Shown one piece after another: positions 12,583 to 13,021 of a DNA stretch of 13,021 bases. The first letter of the stretch is position 1, and each line of letters opens with the position of its first letter. The stretch is from positions 5,643 to 18,663 of the forward strand of contig DXSD01000037.1 in the NCBI GenBank assembly GCA_019410665.1. Direction: 5' to 3'. The DNA comes from Fusobacterium sp. (GTDB lineage: Bacteria; Fusobacteriota; Fusobacteriia; Fusobacteriales; Fusobacteriaceae). The notes under the pieces were generated by a model. The model had not been told where the DNA came from. It saw nothing but the letters and a program-made list of their open reading frames with translations, and made no database searches. A program made the position numbers and the translations under genes.

Positions 12583-13021
12583 TATTTGGAATTATCTTAA
12601 GTATACTCTTTTATGAATTTACAGAGATATCTCCTGGAGGATTAATTGTTCCAGCTTATATAAGTTTCTATATAAATACTCCTAATAAGGTAATTATAAC
12701 TTTAATTGTAAGTTTTATAACCTATCTAATAGTTTTATGGCTTTCTAATAAGATTATTATATATGGTAGAAGAAAATTTGCTATTTATATTATAATAACT
12801 TTTATTGTAAAGGAGATTTTTTCATTAATATCTCCAGTTGCTTTAGAATATAATATGTTTTTATTAAGTGGAAATATTATAGGAATACTAATTCCAGCTT
12901 TAATAGCTAGAGATATAGAACGTAATGGAACAATAAAAACTTTTTGTTCTTTAATCATTTTATCGATTTTTATAAAATCGATTATTGAACTATATTATCA
13001 AATTGGGCTGTCTCTTATACA
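12564..13021 (+). CDS. pgsC: Poly-gamma-glutamate synthase PgsC/CapC, cut at contig end
   Basis: Membrane subunit that with PgsB forms the polyglutamate synthase core. Read from ATG 12564, which overlaps pgsB and has GGGAGAGG about 8 bases upstream. The frame is open to the window end. It shows the PgsC pattern: an initial helix, SPGGLIVPAYI (compare PAGLVVPGY in B. subtilis), YGRRKF between helices, and GILIPALIARDI (compare GIIVPGLIANTI), with 4-5 hydrophobic segments. Residue 148 (Gly) is the last one from genomic sequence; from 13008 the bases are adapter-like, so the Leu-Ser-Leu-Ile ending is not real protein. B. subtilis PgsC has 149 residues, so nearly the whole protein is present but the true C-terminus and stop are missing. 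pgsA would be expected next. Confidence 0.9.
   Translation, partial: MSSDIIVFGIILSILFYEFTEISPGGLIVPAYISFYINTPNKVIITLIVSFITYLIVLWLSNKIIIYGRRKFAIYIIITFIVKEIFSLISPVALEYNMFLLSGNIIGILIPALIARDIERNGTIKTFCSLIILSIFIKSIIELYYQIGLSLI
12962..12982 (+). repeat. 9-bp perfect inverted repeat within pgsC
   Basis: ATCGATTTT (12962-12970) and AAAATCGAT (12974-12982) flank a TAT loop inside the coding sequence near the pgsC 3' end. No T run follows. It may be chance in AT-rich sequence. Confidence 0.4.
13008..13021. other. Probable Nextera/Tn5 mosaic-end adapter at contig end
   Basis: CTGTCTCTTATACA is identical to the first 14 bases of the Tn5 mosaic-end sequence used in Nextera libraries (CTGTCTCTTATACACATCT) and sits exactly at the last base of the window. 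This is most simply untrimmed adapter, so the contig's biological sequence ends at 13007. Confidence 0.9.

Noticed and set aside
1..13021. CRISPR array, insertion sequence, tRNA or rRNA genes
   Set aside because: No repeat-spacer pattern, transposase, terminal inverted repeats or tRNA/rRNA signatures were seen. The Tn5 end at 13008-13021 is library adapter, not a natural transposon.

Overview
The window is very AT-rich (roughly 30% GC by eye), has strong AAGGAGG-type ribosome binding sites, and encodes amino-acid-fermentation enzymes beside lipoprotein and periplasmic genes. The combination (two PLP deaminases, a lipoprotein gamma-glutamyltransferase, a DUF6305-like secreted protein, poly-gamma-glutamate synthase genes) points to a Fusobacterium, a Gram-negative anaerobe that lives on amino acids and peptides. 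The species cannot be fixed from the sequence alone. The last 14 bases match the Tn5/Nextera mosaic end, so the right edge is a contig end carrying library adapter.

Layout. At the left, dsdA (D-serine ammonia-lyase, + strand, GTG start) converges on a minus-strand block. Read in transcription order, that block is a sensor kinase and an overlapping CitB/DcuR-like response regulator, then threonine ammonia-lyase (own consensus promoter), then a CCA-adding enzyme. The CCA-adding gene has no ATG, GTG or TTG start in frame and appears to start at ATC. The 214-bp gap between the kinase and ggt is a divergent promoter region holding three 9-bp direct repeats.

To the right runs a five-gene + strand operon: ggt (lipoprotein gamma-glutamyltransferase), a small secreted DUF6305-like protein, an intercistronic hairpin, a DctM/TRAP-like large permease, a 48-aa membrane protein, and a membrane-anchored AstE/ASPA-type zinc deacylase, closed by a good intrinsic terminator. 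Behind it, from its own extended -10 promoter, begins a poly-gamma-glutamate synthase operon (pgsB, then pgsC, cut at the contig end).

How they may work together (inference): the GGT lacks the lid loop, as in the B. subtilis enzyme that trims poly-gamma-glutamate. Next to it lie an apparently non-canonical transporter, a periplasm-facing acyl-amino-acid hydrolase, a divergent two-component system and the pgs genes. The locus could release gamma-glutamyl or N-acyl amino acids outside the inner membrane and import them, possibly including the cell's own polyglutamate, with the deaminases on the left belonging to the same amino-acid catabolism. The transporter arrangement (DUF6305-like protein, DctM-like permease and 48-aa protein, with no DctP or DctQ) is the best candidate here for an undescribed system.
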